64,000 nucleotides of DNA from the NCBI GenBank assembly GCA_001600495.1, contig BCKE01000001.1:1171490-1235489 (forward strand), written 5' to 3'. Numbering within the stretch: the stretch's first letter is position 1; every line of letters begins with the position of its first letter. Below the pieces are notes generated by a model. The model did no database searches. It had not been told where the DNA came from and worked only from the letters and a program-made list of their open reading frames with translations. Of this stretch, positions 10,284-20,685 are shown one piece after another. The translations under genes were made by a program, and so were the position numbers. Source of the DNA: Pilasporangium apinafurcum. Its lineage: Eukaryota > Oomycota > Peronosporomycetes > Pythiales > Pythiaceae.

Positions 10284-11541
10284 ATGGACATCGCGCAGTT
10301 CAAGGTCGAACGGCAACGGCTCTATGCCAGGCAAACCTACTACCGCAAACAGGTACGTCAATTTACTCCTCCCATATTTTTCCTCAGATTTCGTCGTCTT
10401 CATGTAACTCTTCACCTGAATAGATTCGCATGAATCTGCTGAAGGAACAAGTGGCGGAACTTGAACAGCAGTACACTGCTTTAAAGCATGACAAAAAGCA
10501 CCTTAAAAGCACAGGAACATCCACCCAAACGGATGTTTTGGATACACACCGCGCGTTGGCGGTCGTTAAAGTCCAACTGATGCAGGAACAGCGAAAGTTG
10601 CGTCAATGCATCATCAAGTATGAAACCAGCGCGACACAATTGGCGATCTTGACTGAGCGCATGGAAGAAGATAAGGTAAAGCAAATAATCGATTCATATT
10701 AAAGTTTGTTCTGTACTATTAATTAACGTGATTTTCTTTTAATATATACAGGCAGATCAAGAGAATCTGCAGTTGGGTGATGTGGTGTCATTAATCGACC
10801 CATTGACGCCTGCTGAGTGTCTCAAAATGGGTCAAGACTCATACAAAGATGTCCGCCACTTTATACACAATGTAGGCTACATGATGACTGGCGCACGTGT
10901 GTTTGGGTGGAAATATCGTCGGGAACTAGTCCATAATATGCTACGGTTTGCATTGACGAAACGTTTTACCAAAATCTCGCCCTTGCAACTGTCCACAGTT
11001 TGCTGGCGGATCTTGGTCTCTCCGAAACTCCACGCAAAGATGTACTCATCATCTATGTGCGCGCAGTTTCGTGTGATGCAAGTGATTGATGAAAATAATG
11101 TTGTTTTGTTGCGGAGTCTTGTCAACACTGAGCACAAGTCGATCGGCAAAGCATTGCTTCTCCTGTCACGAGTAAAGACTCCGAATGGGTACTTGCTGTT
11201 ATTTAAACCACTGGCACGTGAGCGACTGGTCGCAGCAGTGAATGAAATCGTTGAGTATGAGCAGAATGACTTTGCGGAACAATGGTTTGACATCTACTCA
11301 TGGTACGAAAGGGTGGAAAATGAACTGAACTTGAAGATGTCTGAATGTCTAACGGCTTCATTCTGACTGTAGGATCTTACTGGAAGGATCAGGTGAAGAT
11401 TGTAAGGTGCATTATGGCGGCGCGGTACCGGGTTCTACGGTGATAAGCATGGCCATGTGGATGCTTGAACTCTTGTTTATCACACTGCGATTCGAAGCAC
11501 AAGTGTTTGGTCCGATTTTCTCTCTTTCATCCAGCGAATAA
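10284..11541 (+). CDS. Coiled-coil + START-like oomycete family protein, copy 2
   Basis: Exons 10284-10352, 10424-10675, 10752-11302 and 11373-11541; 346 residues. It has the same architecture and exon phases as copy 1: basic N-terminus (FKVERQRLYARQTYYRKQ), coiled coil, and START-like region with identical landmarks (LTPAECLKMGQDS, LRFALTKRFTKISP, CAQFRVMQVID, EQWFDIYSW). Exons 3 and 4 have exactly the same lengths as in copy 1 (551 and 169 nt) although the coding sequence has diverged. The last intron (70 nt) is base-for-base identical to copy 1, and the 3' flank is also highly similar. A tandem duplicate with unknown function; both copies appear intact. Confidence 0.7.
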
Positions 11542-11853
11542 ACTTAGTAAACGAATGGAAAGTCACTGTTACTTTGTGATTTATTTGTTCAATTCTGTAG
11601 TTTAGTCATGTTATGACGAGGCGTATGTGTAACTGTTGAAAAAATTGAATTGGTATTTTGCTTTCAAAAATATGATTGGATTGTTCTCTCTATTACTTCG
11701 CCCCGAAAAGGTTTTGTTGTGTGATGATGATGCGCTGGTGTTGCTGCTTCTTCTCTCGCTCTTTTCCTGTCGTGGGATCATAAATACGTCTCTCTATGTC
11801 TGATGCTTCTCTCTTTTTTCCATCTCTGAGCTTTGTCGACTCAGCTTTTTCAC

Positions 11854-14161
11854 TCAAAATCCTCGCTTCTCTACGCTGCGTTCCGGTTCCAACGCTGCTT
11901 GCGACAGTGTTCGGTGCATGGAGACCAAGATATTGTCGATCGTGAGCTCAGGATTGTCTACATGTTGGAACGCACCAATTAAATAGTGCAATTGCCGCAA
12001 AATTACCAGCAATTTTGCTTCTGTCGCCTCCCGTTTGGCTTCTAATCGTGATTTAAGCGCCTAACGAAAAACAAAACGAAGGAAAAACAGTTATTAACGC
12101 CCATAAAATCTCCACAAAGAACAGTGCATTTCATCAACTTACCATTGTCTTGGGGTATCGAGCCAATCGACTCGACTGACACGCTGGACAGAGTGAGCCA
12201 GAGGCTTGCTCCACCTTACCTACATTGTGGCTCCCATCCACAGAACCACACATTCCACCAAGATAATACGTCTGCAGGGTCGCATACTCATTCGCACTGA
12301 ACGGTAGCTTCGCAATATCGGCGATCACCTTGCGCACATGGACCTCCATCGTGCTTTCGTACCTTGGACTCTTGAGCGAGAGTCGACTATCTGGTGCGAT
12401 CGGTGGGAACTGCACGATCTGGCCTCTCGATAATACGCGAGGGATCCGTCGGACTGCTGAAGGGGAAAGTGGTTTATTCGCAGCGGCTACCAATTTGTCC
12501 ATACTACTGCCTCGACTGCCCATACTGCCCGCCGATGAACTCGCCTTGAGTTTCGGGAACTTCGTCTGCTGGACATCAATATTATCACCCGTAGTCTTTG
12601 CTGTGTCTGCTCCAACTACTGCTCTTGCAGCTGTTGTGCTACCGGATTCACGCTCCTTATCATCATCTGCGTTCTTCCGTTTGTGACTACTAATACTGGG
12701 CATCGGCGCGGCTGGTCTTGTTTCCTGTAAATATTTCAGCACCTTTTCGTTCAGCGATAACGTATCTGAATACCTCCTCGTACTGTTCACCGTCTGGTCT
12801 GCTGTTGCTGTTGTTGGTGTTTTTTCACCAGCACCTGAGTTGTAACTACTACTACTACCACTACCACTACTACTACTACTATTAACATGACTACTATTGC
12901 TGTTACTACTGGCATCCGGGATCTTGGTAACCACCAAGCTCAGATCTACGCCCGTGAGCTTGAACAAGACCGACTTGGCGTTGGAATTGATGGCACCAAT
13001 AATACACGATGCGGCAAAGTTGTTAGCTCCTTTTGCCGAGAGCGACATGCCGTTCAATCCGTTCGTTTTCTTCATGTACTGTGTGCTCGCCCAGTCATGT
13101 CCGTCCAATAGCAAACATAAGAGTGAATTACTATATGACAGTCCGACACTCAAATCCCGCAGCCCAAGCAGCGACATCTGCGTGTAACTCAGATCTAACA
13201 CGCGCAACACCGTGTTTTTTGCCAGCAACGCGCCAAACGCACTCGCGCCGGTATCTCCAATCGGATTGTTATCAAAATAGAGATTCTGAAGCGAATTCTG
13301 GTTGCTACAGAGTGCTTTCGCCAGTGCGATCGCGCCGTCATGGTCGATACCGTTCTTACCGATTTCTAATGTCGTTAATGCGATTTTCCCCGTCACAAAC
13401 GTCTCGGCTAAGTGTTTGACCCCTTCGCTACCAATCTTGTTCTGCCCCACGGTCAACTCTTCCAATACATTATTTAGTACGAGTGCTTCCGCGATCGCTT
13501 TCATGCCGTTCGGGCCTATCCCGTTCGTTCCAATGTAGAGTGATCGCAGAGCGCGGTTGCTAGCGAGTCCCTGCGCTAAATATCTGGCACCTTCTTCGCC
13601 AATGTTGTTCCCACTCAGGTGAAGACTCTTGAGACTCGTATTTTTGGTGAGTGCAGTCGCAATGGCTTTGGCACCTTCGGGACCAATCTCGTTGCCGCTC
13701 AAATACAGACTTTGCAGGGTCGTGTTGTGTTCTAATGCGGTCGCTAAATGAGCCGCGCCTTTGTCGGTGATGCGGTTGAAACCAAGATCCAACGTGCGGA
13801 TCTTCTGGTTGTCCATCAACACATAACCCAGCAATTTGGTTGAGATGTTGCCGAGCGAGAAGCCACCTAATTTCAGGACCGAATACGGCGCGAGGTCGAC
13901 GCGCATACGGTCACTGACTGCTTTCCAGTCAGCAGTTTGGTTTTCAACGTCTTGGTAATACCGCTTCAGGTGTTGGTGGATCACATCTCGTGATGGACTA
14001 TTCTCCGTCGAAAACTCGGCATTACCACTCGGTTTACCTTCCGCACTACCGGTTGAGGTTTCTTCGTCATCCTCCTCTTTCTCTGCCGCTGTGGTCGTCG
14101 ACATTGACCCCGACCGCACACGTTCGATGTACTTAAAGCGCGCACTGATATCTCTCATCAT
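11854..14161 (-). CDS. Leucine-rich repeat (RNI-like) protein
   Basis: Two exons on the minus strand, 14161-12143 and 12060-11854 (phase 0, GTAAGT...CGTTAG); 741 residues. The N-terminus is Ser/Glu-rich. About residues 95-360 form ribonuclease-inhibitor-type LRRs of 28 residues with the repeated core LxxLxLxxNxIGxEGAKxIAxAL. Then follow a long Ser/Asn/Thr-rich linker (poly-Ser near residue 430), a basic/proline patch (RRIPRVLSRGQIVQFPP), a CPAC pair and a helical C-terminus supplied by exon 2. RNI-type LRRs are protein-interaction scaffolds (NLRC3-like in annotation databases); there is no NACHT, kinase or membrane segment. Partner and role are unknown. The start ATG precedes RDISARFKYIERVR; a second Met follows the first. 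Confidence 0.85.
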
Positions 14162-16210
14162 CGCGATTTAGTGCACTCGTTCAGAAGAAGCAAATGACGA
14201 TCTTGTCTCTACGGCGCGCTCTCTGCTCCTCCGTGTGTTTGTTTCGTTTGCTCACTCACTCTCTGAGTAGTGTACTGAGTGGGGAACCAAATCCTCCTGC
14301 GATAGGCCAGCAGCTCCGTTCTCACTTGCTGCGTCACTCTTTCTTTTCCGACTAATGGCCTCCACAACACCCAAATTTCAGAAAAAAATAACAGTGGCAC
14401 ATAGCATCCTACTATACTATTTTTCTAAATTTTGAAAAAGAGAACCCCACATTTTGGTTGTTTTGGGGAGACGCCTCTATTTTTTATGTACTACCTGCTG
14501 ATGGTTGGGAGTGCGGGTGGCCCTTTTCTGAGAAAATGGAAGCTCTCCCACCAAACGAACCAAGGTGAACATCACCACCACTCTCCTATCAGACATCGCT
14601 CTTTTACTGATACATACGCACGTCATGAACGGCTGGCGGCGACGTGCTGCCCACAATCATGTATGCGTAAACCGCGAAAGGCTTTGCATTTCCTTCCTCC
14701 TCCTCCCCCTCCTCCTTCTTCTTCACTAAAGAAGAGAAGCTCTGGATTTCTTCGCTAATGCGATATCATTCAAAGAAACATATATCAACTGAATGGAAAT
14801 GTCAGAATTTGTACGTAACGGTGAATTATAGCGTTATTTCTTACGCCGGCTACTTTAGATATCCCGATAAATCATGACAGAAAAGCAAAAGAAATATCAT
14901 AAAATTCGATTTATAGGATACTACACAGATAATTCCGGTGCAATTTTGGCTGCCACATCCATCGATGATGGCCGATCCTAGGGGAGAAAACAGCTACGTT
15001 CTGGTCCGAAAAAAGAAAAAACAGGTTTTTTTCCCGCCCATGTGGGTTCGTACTTCACCAACTCGGCTGAAGTTTAGGCACCAGTACATTTTCAAAACAG
15101 TTGCTCTCGGGGCGAAGAGCGTGATGGGGGGGGGGGAGAATTGTGCAGAAAGAGAGAAAGAGAGTGAAAGAAGGAGTGACGCAAGTTCACACTTAAAAAC
15201 TGAAGTGGATGGGTGCAAGAGCCAGAAATGCGCACCTGAGTCGACAACATGGACTTTTGTTTTATACTCACCTTTTGTCACTTTAAAACAGTAAAATGCA
15301 AGTAATTATACCCCGGTTTTGGAAGAGATTCACTCTCGTCCACTCTTTCTTTCTCCTCTCTGGTCTCGTTGCTCAATTTTTTTTGTTTTTTGACAGCATT
15401 TTTGCAGAGATGAGGCTGCATGGTATACAGACACGAAAGTTATCAGCAAGAATTTCGAATGACCCCCCCAGCGGGAAAGACTGGCACCTTCGCATATGTC
15501 ATGTTGTCCAACTCACGTACTGTAAATGCATCCATTGGCGTGAAGCGTGATGCCATCTGCGCTTTTGTGGAAAATTTTGGGTAAGTCAAACACCGCGGCT
15601 GGGTACATTTAGAGTGTGACGCGCCCCAATCCGCCTCTCCTCGCTCGCTCACATGTATATTACGCAGACAGTTTCTTGCGCACTCATCTCTCTTTGTCAA
15701 GACGGCATGGAAACAGACTGCTTCGAAAGGATGCACTACCTGAAAGCTGCAACTCTTTCGATCTGAAACATAGTCGTTTGCTGATGACTACCACTACACC
15801 GTATTGATACGTCAGGAAATACGCTGATGTGTGATTCAAAGAAATGAACCCAACACCATGGTCACACGCTCGCCGATTCATTCATTAAATGATAAATGTA
15901 AAGACTTGAGAAATTGAATTACCATTCCATAAATAACGTCCACAGCCCATATTAATCACTGCACATGGCTACATTCACTTAAACAATTGGTGGGAGAGCA
16001 ATCCAGGTTCGATTGGTGGAAAATCCCGTTTAATGGTGTGTGCCATGACACTATTCTGTAAAACGCATACCGACGCGAGGATGTGATGTAGATCTACATG
16101 AACGGGTGGCGCTCAATGCTACGTAGACAGGAACACAAGCGCGCAAACTACTACAACGTATTAGGTCCAAGTAGCACACACCCACATCGTCCGCCAGCAA
16201 GTTCCTCAAG
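14162..16210. other. Long gene-poor stretch
   Basis: About 2 kb without a supportable gene. It contains an 11-G run (15126-15136), pyrimidine-rich tracts, and a perfect 14-bp palindrome ATGTAGATCTACAT at 16086-16099. Open frames here (for example minus strand 15736-15443) have no recognisable domain. The right part leads into the first Fanzor copy and may contain its element's left end. Confidence 0.4.
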
Positions 16211-17740
16211 ATGCGTGACGATGTCTTTGATGACCAATCCCACACCAGATCGATGAACCAGGAACGCAAGCGCGACGAGCATGAGGATGATGCCCCAACA
16301 GAAGATATGCTCAAGTACTCGACCATCATCATGAAGTGGACGACGCTCTGTCACATTCCCGTCATTTAGCAAAAAGTAAACGAACGAGTACAGATGATGA
16401 AGAAAGTCCAGATCGAAGCCTGACACATCGCGAACCTGCCTGTGCTTCGTTGTCTCCAGGACGATATCCCGCTGCTGAAACTCGCCCAGGCATTTTTTTA
16501 CAGATGCTGTACTAGGATACTCTTACAAGCAAATGGCAAGCTACCAAGAGTGTGCGGCGATACAAATCTTAAAGACACGCTTCTGACCTATCGAGCGCAA
16601 CGACAGTTGTTCGTAAACGAGTACTCAGCTTCACAGATGTCCAATGCTTCCCACTATCTCAATGAAATGACAAGGGCATTGATATCGAGCTGTTTTCGTA
16701 AAGATGAAGAGTTTACGAGTGAAGAGACTATTCTTGGAGAGTGGATGGAGGTGTACCCGCCATCTCAATCGACAATAAAAGCAAATATCTCACTTTCTGA
16801 GCAAGATGTACGAGATACTGCAGTACATAGAGTTTCGAACGTCGAAGGAAACAAAGCCAGCAAGATGTCGTGTGTTTTCGCTGCTGCTAGTGTCGACATC
16901 CTTCGTCCCAGCGCACATTACAATGAATACGACCGTCTTACATAAGATAAGTATACACATCCTGCAAACGCAAAAAGATCGATGTCTTCTCCATTATCTC
17001 AAGCGGCAAGTCCAAGCATCACCCAACCAACGAAGAGTTTCAAGTCGAGCGAGACGAGTATTGGAAAAAGGCCTTTCACATTCACAAGTTCAAGACAACG
17101 AAGCGCAAGTCTGCGTACCAGATCACGACGAACGGCTACGTTGCTTCTTTACTCCAGCACCGTCCCATGAAAGAGAAAGACATGGGTGCACCTCCTGAGA
17201 ATTACGTTCCCGATACTGTCGTTGAGATCGACCCTGGCACGCGGTCGCCCTGCACTGCCATTCATGTACGAGAAGTTGATGTGGAAGAGAAGAAAGCAGA
17301 ATGCAGCGAAAGGAAAGACGAGCAGAATGAAACGAAGGAGTCGAAGAAGAAAGGGCGAAAGGAGTGGAAAAAGAAAAGGAAGAGGAGACATAAACACGGT
17401 GTTCGACACAAGCGAGCCAGTAACCACGGGTACAATGTTCAACAGATATCTACGCGAGAGTACAGGCATCTCGTACGAATGAACAGGTGTATGTTCTGGC
17501 ACGAGAACTTGAAGAAGAGAGAATAGGAGTACGCAAGGATCATTCGGGAGATGCCTTCGTTTAAGACAGCGTCATATGACCAGTATATGACGAGTGTCAA
17601 GTTCTCCAACCAGGTTCTCCGTTGCAACAACAGCGAGTGCAGAATGACGTAGAAGCGAGACGACAATGCGTCAAAGAACATCCTTACACTTACTATGTGT
17701 CTCCTACAGAGACTTCCAAGACCACCAGAGTTACGATGAG
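16211..17740 (+). pseudogene. Fanzor1-type RNA-guided nuclease, decayed copy 1 (internally deleted)
   Basis: Start ATG at 16211 (MRDDVFDDQSH), then an acidic N-terminus and a helical region (KYSTIIMKWTTLCHIP, LPVLRCLQDDIPLLKLAQ). After about 16.8 kb, coding continues in other frames: MYEILQYIEF...VSTSFVPAHITMN, then YQITTNGYVASLLQHRP, the RuvC-I core VVEIDPGTRSPCTAIHV (Asp codon 17230-17232), a Lys/Glu-rich insert, ISTREYRHLVRMN, MPSFKTAS, and finally a zinc-knuckle half and RuvC-III (CNNSECRMT-stop-KRDDNASKNI). Compared with copy 2 it lacks the segment between the MPSFKTAS region and the second Cys pair. Stops occur at several points, including TAG in place of the conserved Trp before RDD. 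It is dead as a protein but clearly homologous to the next copy. Confidence 0.7.
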
Positions 17741-17931
17741 GAGAATAGAGTGTAGGAAGAGTATCCATCTCCCTTTCATCTTATTTTTGTAAGCTGTCCG
17801 TCCGTGCGGAAAACGTATGAGATTCCATTTTGTCCGTCTGGCCAAACCTGTCACACTGACTAGAAAATCTGACAAACGAATTACCTTGAAATCTTATTTT
17901 CAGTATAACCAACTGCAGGTGTGTCTTTGCA

Positions 17932-17956
17932 ACCAGTATGGGGATTTTTTACTGGT
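17932..17956 (+). repeat. Short inverted repeat upstream of Fanzor copy 2
   Basis: ACCAGTA (17932-17938) and TACTGGT (17950-17956) form a perfect 7-bp stem with an 11-nt loop, 24 nt before the probable start codon of the downstream Fanzor copy. It could be an element-end hairpin or a chance feature. Confidence 0.35.
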
Positions 17957-17979
17957 ATGTCATTCGACAATTCGCCACC

Positions 17980-20224
17980 ATGGCGTTAAAGCGCTCTCGA
18001 TCGCAGGGAGTCCCCTATGATCCTGGACCGGACTCGCAACATGAAGACACAGATACTGAAAACGACACCAAGCGCACTCGCACACTCTCGAGACAAGAGC
18101 AACGTGATGCCAAGCGCAAGGAAACGGATTTTAACAAGCTCTGTGCGCAGTTCCGAAAAATGGCAATTCACAAGAATGAGATGTCTGCCATCAAGTGCAC
18201 GCTTCGCCAGCTCTTCGTCAAAGATTTGAACAAGCGACCGCAGCAACAACTGGTCAAGGACGAGATTGAGCGAAGCGTGCGCGTACTACGACAGATCCAG
18301 ATGGAAGCGTGGCATCTTATCAACTTTCATCTCTTGCGGTGTCTGTAGAGTCGTGACGATCCCGACCAAAACAAGCGCATTGACCACCTTCCCCCGTTTG
18401 ATATCAACTTCTTCAATCGTTGTATTTCTGGCGTCGGGATCAACCAGTTTATTCCATCTAAGGGTGAAGATATCGCGCTCAACGAGAGCATTAGTCTCTT
18501 CCGATAAGAGCGCGAGAGACAAGCTGGGTATCAACGTCCAACTATCATGAACTGAGACAAGTCCAAAAGCGCGCTCAGCATGCAGATGAAGACGAACCTG
18601 CACAATATGATTGTTCTGCGTTTCTACCGCCGTCTCTCCCGGTATGTCAAGCTGCGCTACGACCAACCGACGAAGGGCATCGTGCACATTTTGATTCGTG
18701 AAGCATTTCAGCAGTGGGGACCCAGACGTGAAGTTGCGATGATGGTACGAGAATGATTGGGAAAGGAGCCATCGAGCTACAACATTGAGCGTGATCTCAC
18801 GTATTTTATTGTCAAGCTGTACGAGATGCTGGTGTACATGGAGAGTCCTCAAGATGAAGAGCCCAACATCAAGGGCAACCATGTTTTCTATCTATTTCCT
18901 GTGCCAACGTCATTTATTCCTGCACATATCACGATCGACTCTTCCGTTCTCCATCAGATGTGGATCCGAATTCACCAACAACTCAAGCAAGAAAAGCGAG
19001 TCGATCGTGACCCGTACAAGAAATTTTTGGTGGAAGGAAAGCGTGGGTTGAAGGTGCCTTCGAACAAGGAGTTCCAGCTATTTTGTGATGATCTCTGGCG
19101 AGAGCACTTTGATATTTCCAAGTTCGAGACCGGGAGATGGAAATTTGGGCACTACATTACGACCAACGGATACGATGTGTCCGTCTTGCGCAAGCGATAT
19201 GTTATCGGTGGAGAGAACCCTTATTTGTCCAAGAAGGAGTTCGACCCGAAGATCGCACGAAATTTCTGTGCAATCAAGATCATTGGAATTGATTCCGGCA
19301 CGCGTGCACTATGCACAACTGCCACTGTCCGCATGTTAGAAGACGACAGGTTTCGTCCGCGACAGTTTTTTTCGATTTCGGAAGAAGAAGTGAGTTGCAG
19401 CTACGCGGAAACATTCATCTCGATGCAGGAAGAAGAGACCCCTACGACAGAAGAGACGTAAATTGGCTGGACCGGTGACACGAAAGGTTCATCTGCAACG
19501 TACGAATGGAAAATGCAGTCGTGGCCATCAATTGCTCGACATGTACGCCATCATACAGATCTCGACTCGCGAGTATCGTCATCTTGTTGGATTCAACAGA
19601 GTTTGCGCTTGGAATGAAGGCATCAAACAACATGAAGTTGCATATGGAACCCTGATGCATGGCATGCCCTCTTTCAAAACCGCGTCTTCTTCACGATACT
19701 TTGAGCGTCTCAAGTTCGTATGGGCACACATCAACTGGCTTATTGATTTTTGCTCACACCATGCTTTCCGGAAGTAGCGCTTCTACCAGTACGTGTACAA
19801 GGCTAAGGCGTTCAGTCACGTGGCGGAACGCATTGTACCCGTTGCGAGCAAGAACACGTTGGTCGGTTTTGGAAACTGGAGTTGTCGTGATGGCATCAAG
19901 GGCCACGGTACCGGACCCGTCAAAGCGTTCAAGAAGGAACTGGCAAAGCGCNCTACCGTTCGTTCCGTCGACGACTTTCGTACAAGCAAGCGATGTTTCC
20001 ACTGTCACGCTGAACTTTCGAAGGTAGTCTTCCCGAAAATGGTCAACGGCATTCTCGATGGCACAATTGAATCTCGATCCGTTTTGCACTGTGAATCCAG
20101 TGAATGCAAGACGTTTTGGGATCGCGATGTGAACGCTTCGCTGAATATTATGAGTGTGACGACAGAACTTTTCAAGAATCGAGCAAGACCAGAGTACTTG
20201 CAACGANAATCAAGTGAGTCGTAG
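17980..20224 (+). pseudogene. Fanzor1-type RNA-guided nuclease, near-full-length copy 2
   Basis: ATG at 17980 in a strong context (gccaccATGG), then a basic nuclear-type N-terminus (LKRSRSQ, KRTRTLSRQEQRDAKRKE). One frame runs to 19461 but is crossed by stops at 18346 (TAG), about 18505 (TAA), about 18547 (TGA) and 18754 (TGA). A one-base shift near 19462 leads into a second frame with a TAG at 19775 and the final stop at 20222. Landmarks: LRFYRRLSRYVKLRYDQ, PTSFIPAHITIDSSVLHQ, YITTNGYDVSVL, RuvC-I IIGIDSGTRALCTT (Asp 19291-19293), ISTREYRHLV, the zinc knuckle CFHC...CESSEC, and RuvC-III WDRDVNASLNI (Asp 20126-20128). Ambiguous bases lie at 19952 and 20207. Catalytic landmarks are kept although the frame is broken, so decay is recent or some breaks are sequence errors. 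Confidence 0.75.
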
Positions 20225-20470
20225 AAGCGCAAAAAAAGCGTGAGCTCGGGGTCTTCGGACTTGAACCTGCTCACACGGTACAGCCCGTATTCTAGATGTA
20301 GCCACTTGGTAGGCGCAACTCGCGAAGCGAGTTGGAGTGACCTAGCGAGGTCTAATAATCTCTCAAATGTGTCCACATTGTTAATCTGTATGCTGGTAAG
20401 CGACAGTATACCGGTTTCATCGGTATTTGCATTTTAAAACGTATAACGGTTATATCGTTATACAATTTCT
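20225..20470 (+). ncRNA. Candidate Fanzor guide-RNA (omega-RNA) / element 3' end region
   Basis: Directly after the Fanzor copy 2 stop come four hairpins. The first is CAACTCGC-GAA-GCGAGTTG (20316-20334). Next are GACCT-AGCG-AGGTC (20339-20352), ATACCG...CGGTAT (20408-20426) and GTATAACG-GTTATAT-CGTTATAC (20441-20463). TnpB and Fanzor loci encode their guide RNA in a structured 3' region that runs to the element's right end (family knowledge). Position and strand fit; transcription is not shown. An ordinary terminator-like or foldback structure is the alternative. Confidence 0.45.
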
Positions 20471-20685
20471 TTTTTCCCCCTCATCTGATATCCCCAGCTA
20501 AGATGTTGTTCTCGCTGTTTTGAAGAGCTCCATCGATGAGACGTTAGAGCTGTGCCGTGTCTGTCTCTGTGCGTCCGATTGTCATCCTGTGCGTGCTCAC
20601 TCTCTTTATCTCTCTCTCTCACACACACGCATTTGCACCTCCATCTTATACATTTGTAGTAATTTTTCTTCCCACAACAAACAAA

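Noticed and set aside
15126-15136. 11-G homopolymer as a G-quadruplex regulatory site
   Set aside because: A single G-run without companion runs or gene context is not enough.
14432-15550. Small plus-strand genes in the 14-15.5 kb region
   Set aside because: Open frames of 80-118 codons contain low-complexity runs and lack domains or start context.
17167-17526. Lys/Glu-rich open frame as an independent gene
   Set aside because: It contains the RuvC-I core of Fanzor copy 1 and is one segment of that pseudogene.
20225-20470. tRNA gene after Fanzor copy 2
   Set aside because: Hairpins are present, but no cloverleaf with T-loop GTTCRA and acceptor stem could be built.
20557-20685. N-terminal extension of the TOG/CAP-Gly protein (signal-like)
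   Set aside because: The CT-rich leader has a non-ATG start; AAAATG at 20686 fits the domain start.
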